Shown: positions 1 through 11,200 of the stretch, piece by piece
How the letters are laid out: every line of letters begins with the position of its first letter
Numbering within the stretch: the first letter of the stretch is position 1
DNA from: Runella rosea
GTDB taxonomy: Bacteria > Bacteroidota > Bacteroidia > Cytophagales > Spirosomataceae
Assembly (NCBI RefSeq): GCF_003325355.1
Contig: NZ_CP030850.1
Span: forward strand, 6,213,001 to 6,277,000
Direction of reading: 5' to 3'
DNA length: 64,000 nucleotides
Translations under genes and position numbers: made by a program
Notes under the pieces: model-generated
What the model was told of the DNA's origin: nothing
The model's database searches: none
The model's input: the letters and a program-made list of their open reading frames with translations, nothing else

Positions 1-3000
1 AGTGATTTTGCCATTCTGACCATCGACAGTTTTGTCCAACGGGTGGTGAGCGCGTTTACCGATGAATTGGGGATTCCGTTTTCGTTTGAAGTGGAGATGG
101 AAGCAGGGGAGTTGCTGCTGATGGCGGTAGAACGAATGCTCGAAAAAACGGGCGACGAGGCTTATACCGAGTTGACGGATATTCTCGAATCTTTTTATTT
201 GGAAGCGGGGCAGGAAGGGAAAAATTACCACAGCCTGCCCGAAGCGATGGCGGGCTTTGCCAACGATTTGCTCAATGAGCAACGCTACGCCGCCATCATG
301 AAAAATGCGCACTTGTCGGCCAAGGATTTTAAAAAAATTCGGCGACAACTGGTGGGCGCGTTGCGTAAGTGGGAAAACCAACTGGTGCAATGGGCCGAAA
401 AAGGGCAGCAATTGATACTGGAAAGTGGCTTGGACGAGAAAGATTTTTCGTACGGAACGGTGTTTCGGTATTTCAAAAAACGTACCGATGCTTCCGAAGC
501 AATGACCGAGCCAGGAGCGCGTGAAAAGGACGCTTTTGAAAACGACAAAGGCTGGCTCACCAAAACCGCCCGCCCGTTTGTGGTCGAAGCGGTAGCGCAG
601 ATAAAACCGCAATTGGTGGATTTTTACGAACGAATAGAAGAAAATCGTCTAGCCGTCGGTGGGAATTATTTTTTGTACCAACAGCTCATTCCGCACCTGT
701 ATCACCTGTCGTTGTTGAATGAAATTAAGGAAGAATTTGACCGCCAGTTGCGGGAAAATAACCGCGTGCATATTTCTGAATTTAACCAGAAAATCCTGCA
801 AATTGTGACCGAAGACCCCGTACCGTTTATTTATGAGCGGATGGGGGAGAAGTTTAATCATATTTTGATTGACGAGTTTCAGGATACGTCCAAATTGCAA
901 TTTGCCAATGTGTTGCCGCTGATTGACAACAGCCTCGGTTACGACCATTTCAACCTCGCCGTAGGGGATTCTAAGCAGGCCATTTATCGTTTTCGGGGCG
1001 GCGACATGGATCAAATCATCGCGCTGCATTCCCAAAATCTTGATCGATTGGCGCAATCTCTGGGCGACAGCGAGTTGACGGTAGAGCGCCTAGAAAGCAT
1101 TCGGTGGCATTTGACGGGCGATGTGCTACGGGTCAATCGTCGTAGTGCCAAAGAAATCATCGAATTCAATAACGCGTTTTTTGGCATAATTGAAGAACTC
1201 TACCGCGACCAATTTCCGCTTTCGCACGATGTGTTTGAGCAGGTGGCGCAGGAGTTGCCGCCCAATCCTAAAACGGGCGGAGAGGTGCAGATAGAATTTA
1301 TTCCCACCCTGAATAACGACACCAACGACGACGACGATACGCCAGCCATGATTAACCGCACGCTGGCCCTGATTCAGCAAGCAACCGAAATCGACGGGTT
1401 TAGTGTGGGCGATATTTCGGTGTTGTGTCGGTACAAGAAAGATGCAAAAAAAATAGCTAATCATCTGAAAGAGAACGGATACAATATTATCTCCGACGAT
1501 TCGCTTTCGTTGCGTTTTTCGGGGGCAGTCAATTTGGTGACGGCCTTCATGCGCGTGCTCGTCAAGCCCGACAGCCGATTGGATAAGTACGAAGCGCTGT
1601 ATTTATTTTTCCGAATGATTGTCAAACGTATTCCTGACAACAAAGACAATCAACGCTTGAAAACGGTGGTGGAATCGCACGATGTGCGGGAGTTTTACGT
1701 GTTTATCAATGAATGTTTACGGCAAGTCAAAGCCGAAGCGGGTGACCTGAAAGAAGGAGATGTCATTGATGCGTTTTTGAATCCGTACCGATTGCTCCAA
1801 ATCAGTGCGTATGAGCTGGCCGAAAAACTGGTGCAGACGTTTGGGCTGTTTGAAATCGTGGAAGAACGTGATTATCTGTTTCGTTTTCTGGATGTGGTTT
1901 TGGAATTCAACACCAAGCGGGGCAGTCATTTGGCCGATTTTCTGGATTATTGGGAAACCCAAAAAGAGAAAATTTCCATTTCGGCACCGTCAGACCCCAA
2001 TGCGATTACGGTGCAGACCATCCACCGTTCCAAAGGATTGGAATATCCCGTGGTGATTATTCCCTACGCCGATTGGGATTTTGTGCCCAATGCCAAACGC
2101 GATTCGATGTGGGTCAATCTTGACCCGTCAGAGGAGTTGGGCGTTGGTGGTTTCAGTACAAAAGACGTTGAAAGCGGTGAAATGATTGAACAGACCGAAA
2201 CCAAGTGGCTTCAAACGGGTTCGGTTCAAGTAAAAGAGACATTATTGCAAACGACCGAGTCGGTGGCATTGCAGTATAAGGAGGAGCGTGAGCGCGTGTT
2301 TGTTGAAAACCTCAACCTGTTGTACGTGGCGTTTACGCGTCCGACCAAAAAACTGTACGTGTTGGCCAAAGAAGAAAATTTTGCTAAAATCAAATCTCCC
2401 AGAAAAGTAAGTTATTGGCTATATCAGTATTTGGAAAGCCTACAGGAACCTGAAATCGGAAGCCTTGAAACCCCTGCGAAACTCACCACGCGTACTCCTC
2501 ACGCCACCGTTCAGGCACCCACTTTTTATGTCCCGCAGATTATTTCTACGGACCGCAGCCGCGAGTTGCGCCTCCGGCGCTTAGCCAATCGCATCTTTGA
2601 CGTAGAAACGTTTGAGAAAAAACGCGACCACGGAAACAAAGTTCACTACGCTCTTTCGATGGTACGTACGCCCGATGACGTTCCCTCGGCCTTGGTACGA
2701 ATGCAAACTGAAGGCATGATTGAGAAAATCGAAGCCGAAGATATTCGTAAGAGCCTTGATAAAATTCTTCAACATCCTGACTTGCAGGGTCTTTTTGAGG
2801 TAGAGTCCAACGTCATCAATGAGCGCGAAATCTTAACCCCCGATGGCAACATTCACCGCCCCGACAGGGTGGTACACTTAAATGACCGAGTCGTAATCGT
2901 TGATTACAAAACGGGGATTCCCGTCGAAAACCACACCATACAGATTAAACGGTACGCCAAACTTTTCTACGAAATGGGCTACGCAAGGGTCGATTCGTTG

Positions 3001-3039
3001 CTGGTTTATATTGAGCGAAATGAGGTAATTAAGGTGTGA
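1..3039 (+). CDS. RecB/AddA-like UvrD-family helicase-nuclease, 5' truncated
   Basis: This is the larger part of a superfamily 1 DNA helicase with a C-terminal nuclease, of the kind that processes DNA double-strand ends for recombination. The frame is open from base 1 and reads ILTIDSFVQRVVSAF before the GTG at 43, a typical AddA/RecB sequence, so the true start and Walker A lie upstream of the window. Visible motifs are ILIDEFQDTS (nt 862-891, Walker B), VGDSKQAIYRFRGG (about nt 960-1003), VQTIHRSKGLEYP (about 2010-2048) and LLYVAFTRP (about 2317-2343). The C-terminal PD-(D/E)XK-type core is HRPDRVV followed by IVDYKTG (about 2860-2915). An AddB-like partner lies at 4997-8014 on the other strand, so an AddAB-type complex is likely. 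Confidence 0.9.
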   Translation, partial: SDFAILTIDSFVQRVVSAFTDELGIPFSFEVEMEAGELLLMAVERMLEKTGDEAYTELTDILESFYLEAGQEGKNYHSLPEAMAGFANDLLNEQRYAAIMKNAHLSAKDFKKIRRQLVGALRKWENQLVQWAEKGQQLILESGLDEKDFSYGTVFRYFKKRTDASEAMTEPGAREKDAFENDKGWLTKTARPFVVEAVAQIKPQLVDFYERIEENRLAVGGNYFLYQQLIPHLYHLSLLNEIKEEFDRQLRENNRVHISEFNQKILQIVTEDPVPFIYERMGEKFNHILIDEFQDTSKLQFANVLPLIDNSLGYDHFNLAVGDSKQAIYRFRGGDMDQIIALHSQNLDRLAQSLGDSELTVERLESIRWHLTGDVLRVNRRSAKEIIEFNNAFFGIIEELYRDQFPLSHDVFEQVAQELPPNPKTGGEVQIEFIPTLNNDTNDDDDTPAMINRTLALIQQATEIDGFSVGDISVLCRYKKDAKKIANHLKENGYNIISDDSLSLRFSGAVNLVTAFMRVLVKPDSRLDKYEALYLFFRMIVKRIPDNKDNQRLKTVVESHDVREFYVFINECLRQVKAEAGDLKEGDVIDAFLNPYRLLQISAYELAEKLVQTFGLFEIVEERDYLFRFLDVVLEFNTKRGSHLADFLDYWETQKEKISISAPSDPNAITVQTIHRSKGLEYPVVIIPYADWDFVPNAKRDSMWVNLDPSEELGVGGFSTKDVESGEMIEQTETKWLQTGSVQVKETLLQTTESVALQYKEERERVFVENLNLLYVAFTRPTKKLYVLAKEENFAKIKSPRKVSYWLYQYLESLQEPEIGSLETPAKLTTRTPHATVQAPTFYVPQIISTDRSRELRLRRLANRIFDVETFEKKRDHGNKVHYALSMVRTPDDVPSALVRMQTEGMIEKIEAEDIRKSLDKILQHPDLQGLFEVESNVINEREILTPDGNIHRPDRVVHLNDRVVIVDYKTGIPVENHTIQIKRYAKLFYEMGYARVDSLLVYIERNEVIKV

Positions 3040-3139
3040 ATATTAAATTTCGTATTTTTTTTAGAATTGTGGTGACTTTTTGGATGGTTTTTGCGTATGT
3101 TATGTATAGCGTACACAAGCCCCAACCCTCCACCACATT

Positions 3140-3286
3140 ATGGACCCTTTTTTTTACTTTGATGAAGATGAGTTTGAAACCCCCGAGCCAACAAAGTTCG
3201 TTGTAGAAATTGAGGTTATTTCACCAACCTGTACACAGGATAGCGTGAATATGTCTGCTCAAAATAGGGTGAGTTGCGATAAATAA
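3140..3286 (+). CDS. possible 48-residue hypothetical ORF
   Basis: An ATG at 3140 opens a 48-codon frame beginning MDPFFYFDEDEFETPEP, acidic and without recognisable domains. It follows the helicase gene by 100 bases and its last 70 bases overlap the 3' end of the opposite-strand M14 peptidase. The early part has protein-like composition, the last part looks like antisense read-through. No good ribosome binding site or promoter is visible. It may be a real small gene, a remnant or chance. Confidence 0.2.
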   Translation: MDPFFYFDEDEFETPEPTKFVVEIEVISPTCTQDSVNMSAQNRVSCDK

Positions 3287-4913
3287 ATTCGAGTTGTGCC
3301 GCGCCGCTTTTGGCAAAAGCCTCATCTGTCTTTTTTCTTTCTTCCAATTTTTGCTTGAGTGCCGCATCTTTGCGCAGCATTTCAGCCGCAATGTCTTCAA
3401 AAACGTAGGCGGAAAAATGCTCTTTTTGTCCTAAGATACTATCGAAAAAATTCCACGCAAAAAACGAGTCGGGGCCTTGAGGTTCAAGGGTTTCGATGAT
3501 ATAACGGTTGGATTTTTGGTTGGTCGCAATAAGATAATCCCCTTTATAAAATTGTATTTTCTGCGTCTCTTTTCTAACCGTTACGCCGGTGTGGTTATAA
3601 TGTCCTTCATAGGGCTTTTGGGGGATTTTGTAATCTTCAATATAATACACTTCCACTTCCATTTCGGTATCTTTTTCTAAAGATTTTAGCGTTACGCCGT
3701 TGATTTTGAGGAGTTCTGCCACCCGAACCCAACTTTGAGGCAACACGTAGGCGTTTGGTTTCTGAACCGTCAGATCGGCTACGTAGTGGTCAAAAAAGGG
3801 AATGCGTTTGGTAAAAGGCTCGTTGCGTTCGTAATACAAACGATTCAGTCCGCTCACTTCACTGGGTTTGTACTTGGCCGCAAAGCCTTTGAAAGTAATC
3901 GAATCGGCCACGCTACGGTCCAGTTTCCAGCTTAATGGAAAAGACTTTTGGGCCGCCACGGCTTCGTCGGCTTTTTGCTTGTTGGCAATCAACGTCTTAG
4001 CGTGTTTGGTGCTGAGGTTGAGCGTCGTTTCCATAAACACGTAAGTTCCTTTGACCCGCGTAGGATAATCTTTCAGCATGTGCAATTCAACCACGAAGGT
4101 TTCACAATTGAACAGCGACGCGTAGCCTGAACTATACCTCGGAGCATCGTTGAAGCCCGAATAACCCGTTTCGGGGGTGCTGCCAAAGGCATTTACGTAC
4201 GGCACTGGGTCAAACCCCGATTTTGATAATTGAGCATCCAACGCGGGTTTGAATTCGTTGGTAAAAAAGGTCGAAACAATCGGGTTGAACTTGTCTTTCT
4301 GGGTCGGAAAATACGTGACAGCGTGCTGGTAATCAGCACCATTGGAGGTATGGTTGTCTACGATGATGTGAGGTTTCCACGCCTGAAACATCTTTTGCCA
4401 CGACTCCGAATTTTTAGAATCTGTTTTGATAAAATCGCGGTTTAAATCATAATTTCGTGAATTTGCCCGAAATCCGTAACTGTTGGGACCGTTCTGATTA
4501 GGGCGCGACACGCCACGGTTAAGGATACCGTCAATGTTATAGACAGGCACAATGCACAGCAACACATTGGCCGGGAGTAGCTTCTTTTCCAACAGTTCCC
4601 GCGCCCACATCATGCTGGCGTCAATGCCTTCGGGTTCGCCGGGGTGGATGCCGTTATTGATCAAAAGCGTTACTTTGTCGGCCTGAGGTTTGAAGACCTT
4701 ATTGGCCGATAACACAAACAAATGCAGCGGTTTACCAATGTCGCTCGTGCCTACTTCGAGTAGCGTAGCTTGGTCATATTTTTGGTCTAGGGCTTGGTAA
4801 AAACGGATGACTTCGTCGTAGGTAGCAGTTTCTTGTCCTTTGCTTTTTTCGTAGGAAGTGATTTGGGCAAAGAGTGTGTTGGACAGCAAAAGCAGTAAAA
4901 ATAACTTTTTCAT
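3216..4913 (-). CDS. secreted M14-family zinc carboxypeptidase
   Basis: A 565-residue metallopeptidase that probably removes C-terminal residues from peptides in the periplasm or outside the cell. I choose the ATG at 4913 because it gives a clear signal peptide, MKKLFLLLLLSNTLFAQ; the frame stays open to 5009 but that extension is not signal-like. Zinc ligands are in the HPGEPEG motif (H90, E93) and the later DNHTSNG motif. YDLNRDF is the usual substrate-binding segment, and the Glu in FVVELHML fits the catalytic glutamate. The C-terminal 200 residues are outside the peptidase core and are probably a beta-rich accessory domain. The gene is inserted between the AddA-like gene and the AddB-like gene, with no obvious functional link to either. 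Confidence 0.88.
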   Translation of the reverse strand: MKKLFLLLLLSNTLFAQITSYEKSKGQETATYDEVIRFYQALDQKYDQATLLEVGTSDIGKPLHLFVLSANKVFKPQADKVTLLINNGIHPGEPEGIDASMMWARELLEKKLLPANVLLCIVPVYNIDGILNRGVSRPNQNGPNSYGFRANSRNYDLNRDFIKTDSKNSESWQKMFQAWKPHIIVDNHTSNGADYQHAVTYFPTQKDKFNPIVSTFFTNEFKPALDAQLSKSGFDPVPYVNAFGSTPETGYSGFNDAPRYSSGYASLFNCETFVVELHMLKDYPTRVKGTYVFMETTLNLSTKHAKTLIANKQKADEAVAAQKSFPLSWKLDRSVADSITFKGFAAKYKPSEVSGLNRLYYERNEPFTKRIPFFDHYVADLTVQKPNAYVLPQSWVRVAELLKINGVTLKSLEKDTEMEVEVYYIEDYKIPQKPYEGHYNHTGVTVRKETQKIQFYKGDYLIATNQKSNRYIIETLEPQGPDSFFAWNFFDSILGQKEHFSAYVFEDIAAEMLRKDAALKQKLEERKKTDEAFAKSGAAQLEFIYRNSPYFEQTYSRYPVYRLVK

Positions 4914-4996
4914 AAGGTGGGAAATTGATGAAGTGTTTGGTTTATTGACAAAATTTTGGCGCAAGTATCGATAAAAAATAGACGCAACATCCACCC

Positions 4997-7900
4997 TTAC
5001 CTCCCACAAATTTCTTTATAATCGCAATATTGACAGGCTTGCATATGGTCAGTTTTACGGAAAGGCTCGTCGGTATTGAGGAGTTTTTCGGTGATAAATG
5101 CCCTCAGATACTCCTCCGAATGCGCTACGTAATTTTCGGGGTCGTTGGCTTGGTCAAATTGAAGGGGATTTTCGATGAAACCCCGTTTAATGTTTCGCAA
5201 TGAATAAAATCCAGACGTTACTTCATAGTTGTCCAAGTGAAAATCCTGACCGCGTAGGTTGAGACCTTGGTCACGCAGCATCTGTTTGTAAATCAGGTAC
5301 TGATAAATCCATAATTGCCTGATTTTTTCGTAGTTTCCATTGCTGCCAGAGGTCATAATATCAGCTAGTTTATCGGGCGTGACTTTGGGGAGTTGTTCGA
5401 TTTTTCCCGTTTTATAATCGGCCACGCGAATGACGTTATCCACCAACTCAATGCGGTCAATTTTCCCCGCCACTTTAAATAAAATCGTCTTATCGCCCCA
5501 TTGCAGTGGCAACGTCGCCGATAGTTTTCGCTCGGTAGCCAGCACCACCAGCGAATCGTTGCGCGTGCGCTGTTCCCGCAAGAAGTCCACCACGGTTTGT
5601 TCGGCCACTTGATACAACAGCCGATTGATGCCCGATTCGGCATCGTAACCACCAAATTGTTTATCAAATTCTTCGCGTAAAATCGCCTTTACTTCTTCGT
5701 CTGTGATGGGTTTGTTTTCCATCAGATATTCTAAGTCGATGCGTTCTAGTACTTTGTGAATCCAAGAGCCAAAGTCTGCCGAACCAATGCGCTCTTCCAC
5801 TTCTTCGTCTTCCGACACGCCCGCAATGCGGTTAAAATAGTACTGGAGCGAGCATTTTAGGTACTGGTTTAAATGAGTGGCATACAACCCGTCTTTTTCG
5901 AGAGAGGCAATGAGAAAGGCAATCGTTTCGGGCGTTTTGGGGACGGTCCAATCAATCGTAGCGGCTTTTTGACGCGCTATCTGCACTTTTGGTTCTTCTT
6001 CGGCTCCCTGTTTGTCGTCCTCCTTAAACATCACCATCATCTCCTGATACCTGATGGTGCCTTTGTCTTTCGTCATGGGCACCAACTCGTGCTCTAGCTG
6101 ACGAATGAAACGGCTTTTTTCACCGCCGTTGTAAGTGCTTGGGTCGGTAACGTACACGAGGTGAACGTCTTTGGCGCGTTGGAGTAGGCGGTAAAAATGA
6201 TAAGACAACACTGCGTCTTGGTCGCGGTAAATGGGCAAACCCGCTTCTTGGGCAATGTCCCACGGAATCAGCGAGTTTTGACGTTTTGAAGCAGGGAAAA
6301 CCCCTTCATTCATCGAAAGAATAATAATGCGTTCAAAATCAAGAGACTGCGTTTCGAGCATTCCCATTATTTGCAGCGGACTGACGGGCTCACCGCTGAA
6401 AGGAATCCGGGTTTGGCGGATGAGTTCGTACATAAAAGCCTTGAAAGTCCGTAAGTTCAGCTTCTCGGCGTGGCTTGAATTGAGGGTGGTTTCGAGCTGT
6501 TTTAGCAGGGTATAAAACAAATATAAGTACTCCGTCTCGATGGCGTTTTGGGTGTCTTTGTATACTTCGCGCAGCAAGTCGATGATGACGTACAGGGCTT
6601 TGATGACGGTGTGCGGGTTGTCGTCCCAGCGGCCAAACAGCGCCACAAAAAGCGGGTGATTTTCGCCCCACACCAACAACTGTTTGGGGTCGAGGTACAC
6701 AAAATTACGCCGTTGTATCTCACCAATGGTAGTCTGAATGATGCTCGGCGCGGTCGAATCGCGTTGTTGCAACGCCAGAAATTCGTATCTCCTGATAAAC
6801 GGGTGATTGAGTACTTTCTGAACTGTTCGGTGGTTGTATTTAGGGATTTTAACCGAGCGACCGTCTTTGGCGCGGAATTCTGCCACCGTAAACTGCAACT
6901 CAAACAGCGAGTCTACGAGCGTGAACAACAGCGAATTACGCAGTGTTAGTCCCATCGTTACGTTGAGGTCACTGATGGTTTCATCCAATCCGTTCAAGAC
7001 AGGAACTAGCAGGTTTTCGTCGGCTAGTACCATCGCTACGGGGCGGTTTTCGGTGCCGCCTTGCTCCTCGGTACACCATTGTTGGTAAAGTTTACCCGCT
7101 ACTTTGGCCTGCATAGAGGCATTCGGAACGGCATAAACCGTAATGTCTTTGGGGGTTTGGAGAATATGGTTTTCGGTCCACTTCCATTCGCCAGCCCACG
7201 CGGCATCCCGGTAGCTGCGCAGTGCTTTTCCACCTTCGATGTAGGGATTTTCGCGCATATAGTAGTGGTCAGTATCCCAAAGAATTTCAGCACGTTGGGC
7301 TTTGATAAGGGCCCGAATGATTTTTTCTTGCGCGGCACTCAAAGCGCTTAATCCGACAAAATAAAAGTCGGGCGAGGAGTCCTCAACGGTTTCTTCGGAG
7401 TTTGGTTGATTGGTCTCTTCTTTGTCGTTCAGCAAAAGTTCAAATGTATTTTCGGCCAACGTGCGGTAGGCCAAACCGCGATAAACGCGCTTTTTGGACT
7501 GAAGATGTTGCCGGAAACGTTGGTATACTTCTCGTAAATTGGAGAACAATTCAAAGTAGGCCTTTATGCGCTCTGAGTCGGTCGAAATTTTGTTTTTTGG
7601 CCAGTCAATCTCCCAACGCTCAATGGCTTTGGCCTCGGTAATGTAGTCGAATAAATAATCAGAATCAACGAGATATTGGTCAATTAAGTCGAAATCGCGC
7701 AGCAACATACTCCCCCATTGCAGGTAGCGCTCAAAGGTGATGTTTTTATCAACCTCTTTAAAAATGTCAAATAATTCGAACAACAAACTAACGTTGTCGG
7801 CAATCTCCACCCCACACTTTTTGGTCACAAAGTCGTCGATAGCTAACACTTCCGGGGCCAAAAAGGGACGATCAGCGCATTGAGCCAGAGCACGTTTAAA

Positions 7901-8014
7901 AAAATAAGCAGCCCGCCGGGTGGGTACAATTATTAATAAATTCTCAATGCGCTTTGTATGTCTTTTTGTGTCAAAAATATACTTCGCTGATTTCTCAAGA
8001 AAAGATTCGAGCAT
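4997..8014 (-). CDS. AddB-like PD-(D/E)XK nuclease with Fe-S cluster motif
   Basis: A 1005-residue protein of the AddB/RexB-like type, the non-helicase partner in double-strand-end resection. The N-terminus carries LLIIVPTRRAAYFFKRAL, resembling the inactivated helicase domain of AddB. The C-terminal nuclease core is VAGKIDRIELV followed by VADYKTGK. Four cysteines fit an AddB-type 4Fe-4S clamp around the nuclease: one in YLKCSLQYYF and three in the final CQYCDYKEICGR (C994, C997, C1003). The ATG at 8014 follows an AT-rich intergenic region. The AddA-like partner at the window start is on the opposite strand, with an M14 peptidase gene between them; in most bacteria the two genes are adjacent and co-directional. 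Confidence 0.87.
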   Translation of the reverse strand: MLESFLEKSAKYIFDTKRHTKRIENLLIIVPTRRAAYFFKRALAQCADRPFLAPEVLAIDDFVTKKCGVEIADNVSLLFELFDIFKEVDKNITFERYLQWGSMLLRDFDLIDQYLVDSDYLFDYITEAKAIERWEIDWPKNKISTDSERIKAYFELFSNLREVYQRFRQHLQSKKRVYRGLAYRTLAENTFELLLNDKEETNQPNSEETVEDSSPDFYFVGLSALSAAQEKIIRALIKAQRAEILWDTDHYYMRENPYIEGGKALRSYRDAAWAGEWKWTENHILQTPKDITVYAVPNASMQAKVAGKLYQQWCTEEQGGTENRPVAMVLADENLLVPVLNGLDETISDLNVTMGLTLRNSLLFTLVDSLFELQFTVAEFRAKDGRSVKIPKYNHRTVQKVLNHPFIRRYEFLALQQRDSTAPSIIQTTIGEIQRRNFVYLDPKQLLVWGENHPLFVALFGRWDDNPHTVIKALYVIIDLLREVYKDTQNAIETEYLYLFYTLLKQLETTLNSSHAEKLNLRTFKAFMYELIRQTRIPFSGEPVSPLQIMGMLETQSLDFERIIILSMNEGVFPASKRQNSLIPWDIAQEAGLPIYRDQDAVLSYHFYRLLQRAKDVHLVYVTDPSTYNGGEKSRFIRQLEHELVPMTKDKGTIRYQEMMVMFKEDDKQGAEEEPKVQIARQKAATIDWTVPKTPETIAFLIASLEKDGLYATHLNQYLKCSLQYYFNRIAGVSEDEEVEERIGSADFGSWIHKVLERIDLEYLMENKPITDEEVKAILREEFDKQFGGYDAESGINRLLYQVAEQTVVDFLREQRTRNDSLVVLATERKLSATLPLQWGDKTILFKVAGKIDRIELVDNVIRVADYKTGKIEQLPKVTPDKLADIMTSGSNGNYEKIRQLWIYQYLIYKQMLRDQGLNLRGQDFHLDNYEVTSGFYSLRNIKRGFIENPLQFDQANDPENYVAHSEEYLRAFITEKLLNTDEPFRKTDHMQACQYCDYKEICGR

Positions 8015-8126
8015 TTCGGGAATGAGCTATTTGGGTATGTTTATGTTGATTATGTTCCTAAAAAATATCTTTTGTGGATATTACAAAAAGTATGCTGTTG
8101 AATGACGTTTGTCTTTTTTTATTTTT

Positions 8127-8155
8127 TTGACTTGTGTGTTTGCTTTCTATTTTCG
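8127..8155 (+). promoter_or_regulatory. candidate Bacteroidota promoter for the SusC gene
   Basis: A TTG at 8127-8129 and TATTTTCG at 8148-8155, spaced by 18 bases, resemble the Bacteroidota sigma consensus TTG / TAnnTTTG with one mismatch in the -7 box. The site is about 85 bases before the ATG at 8241. Pattern match only. Confidence 0.4.
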
Positions 8156-8240
8156 CAGTAACAATTTTCAAAGTTAGTTGTTTTACTGCTTGTGAGCAGT
8201 ATCACCATTTTTATTTTAACTAAAAACCAAACTAAATCTT

Positions 8241-11200
8241 ATGCGGAAATTTTTACTGGCAGGCGTCTGCCTGTTGATGTCTATTTGTGTTCAGCTTCGG
8301 GCACAAGAGCGCACGGTTACTGGGACCGTTACCAGCAGCGACGATGGGTCGCCTCTTCCTGGAGTAAGCGTATTAGTGAAAGGGACTACCAAAGGAGCCA
8401 ACACGGATTCGGAAGGGAAATATCGAATTAGTATTTCAGATGCTAAACCAATTCTTATTTTTAGCTTTGTAGGGTTTGAAAAGCAGGAGATTGCGGTAGG
8501 TAATCGTACTGAAATAAACCTGCAATTGCGTTCTGACGCTAACCAACTCAATGAGGTTGTCGTCACTGGTTATGGAGGAACACTCAACAAGCGGGAAATC
8601 ACTGGTTCAATCTCAAAGGTCAAAGGGCAGCTCATTGAGAACATGCCCGTACAGAGTTTTGATCGTGCGTTACAGGGACGAGCCGCAGGGGTTCAGGTAC
8701 AGGCTGCCAACGGGATTCCCGGTGGCTCGGTACAGGTTCGTATCCGAGGGGTAGGCTCTATTTCTGGGGGTAATGACCCGCTTTATGTGGTTGACGGTGT
8801 GCAGATTAACTCACGCGGAACGTCGACGATTACGAGTTCAAACCCTTTAAACTTCCTCAATCCCAATGATATTGAATCCATTGAGGTGTTGAAAGATGCG
8901 GCGGCGGCTTCAATTTATGGTTCGCAAGCCGCCAATGGTGTAGTGCTCGTAACGACCAAAAGAGGAAAAGCAGGTACCACTAAATTTGACTTTAACTACT
9001 ATAATGGGGTTGTTGAGCCGCTCAGAAAACTGAACGTTTTGAATACCCAACAGTGGATTCAAATGCGCTCGGAAGCGTTGAGAAATCAAACACCTACCCT
9101 GACTGCCGCGCAGGCCTTGACAAATGCGCTAACCAGCGTTCGTTTGGCAGGAGATTTGACAGAGTCGGCAGTAGCCGCCCTTCCCAGCTACGACTGGCAG
9201 AATGAAGCCTTCAAAACTGGTCGGGCCAACAGCTATGAATTGTCGGCCAGCGGTGGAAATGAAAAAACTACTTTTTATTGGTCTGGTTCATACCTGAAAC
9301 AAGATGCCAATTTGATTAATATCGACTTTTTGCGTGGTTCTACCAACTTGAACGTCGTTCATAAGATCAGTCCAAAGGTAACGTTTGAGAATGGTATCAA
9401 ACTTAGCACCCAAAAAAGCCGCGGCCAGTTTGGCGGTCCGCTGGGCGGGTCTTTTCTGGGGGCGTCAGCATTTGCATCGCCGTTGGTATTGCCGATGGTT
9501 CCGATTTACAAGGAAGACGGTACTTACAACGGTACGCCGGCAGATGGTGGTATTCCTGGTATCTTGAACCAAAATATCATCATGGTGAGTGAATTAAACA
9601 AAATTGGTGGCGTGCAAAACCAAGCCGTTGGAAATGTATCTCTTACGTGGAAAATTGCGGATGGTCTTACTTTTCGTCCGTCAGCCTCGTTGGATTATCG
9701 TACCATCAAGGGAGATAATTATACTGATGCCCGTACACCAGACGGTATCAACGTAAACGGACGTCTTGGTTTTCAATATAACCAAAATGTAAACTTCCTC
9801 GGAAATGCCGTTTTGAATTATAACAAACTGTTGAAAGAAAATCATAATGTAAGCGCTCTGTTGGGATATGAGTACCGCAGTGATGTAAACGAAGGGTATT
9901 TTGGAACGGTAGAAGGGTTTCCGTCACCTGATTTTCAATATGCAAGTTCAGGAACTAATTTTATCTCTACTGGTGGTGGCTGGAACGGTTTTCGTAAGCA
10001 ATCGGTATTTGCTCAGGCCAAATACGATTTCAAAAATAAGTATTTCGTTTCGGCAACGGCCCGTTATGATGGCTCTTCCCGATTCGGCTCCAACAATCGC
10101 TACGGCTTGTTTCCTGCCGCATCAGCAGGATGGCTGATCAGCGAGGAGCCTTTCCTGAAGAGCAGCCGAGTGGTGACAGACTTAAAACTTCGTGGTAGCT
10201 ATGGAGTAACTGGAAACGACCAAATTGGTTTCTTCCCAGCACTTGGATTGGTAAGCGGCGGGTCAAACTATAACAACCTGAGCGGTACAGCACCTATCCA
10301 AATGGCAAATCCAAACCTGAAATGGGAGCGTAATGTGACGGGCGAAGTAGGGCTAGAGTATGGTCTTTGGGGCGGTCGTATTTCTGGTCAAATTAACTAC
10401 TTCAGCCGTGTGAGCAATGATTTGTTGCTTAACCGTCCGTTGCCAATCACGAGTGGATTTGGTTCGATTGTTGACAACGTAGGGCAGCTTCGTAACCGTG
10501 GACTGGAATTTGAAATAACGACGATAAACGTAAGAACCAGTAAATTTAAGTGGGAAACCAACTTTAACTTTACCTACATTCAGAACAAAGTCACTAAATT
10601 GGTTGACGGTATTCTGCCGCAGCAAAACCGTGACAGTCTGATTTTACTGAATGCAGCGGTGAATACGGGTCTTGGTAACAATACGGCTGATATAACCGTT
10701 GGAAGTAACTTTATTGTGGGTAAGCCTGTTTATGCCATTTATACGGCAGAATACGCTGGTGTCAATCCTGCTACGGGACGCCCAATGTGGTATGACGAAA
10801 ATGGCAATATAACTTACACCATTCGAAACCCGGGGGATTTGAAGTATATCGGTTCGGAATTTAGCCCTATTTTCGGAGGTTTTACCAATACGATTTCGTT
10901 TGGAGGATTCGAACTTTCCGCTTTTTTACAATATGAATTTGGAAGAGTTGCCAGCAACACCCAAGGTCAGTTCCTGATGGAAAATGGAAACCGACTCTTT
11001 AATACACTCACTGATATCTATGAGCGCCGCTGGCAAAAACCGGGCGACCTTACTGATGTGCCCCGTCCAATCAACGGTGGCGCGGAATTGAGAGGCTCAG
11101 GAAATACTGCGGGGACGCGATCGGTAGAGAATGCTTCCTATGTTCGTTTGAAGCAGGTATCTGCTTCGTATACCATTCCAGCCAATATCCTGAAACCATT

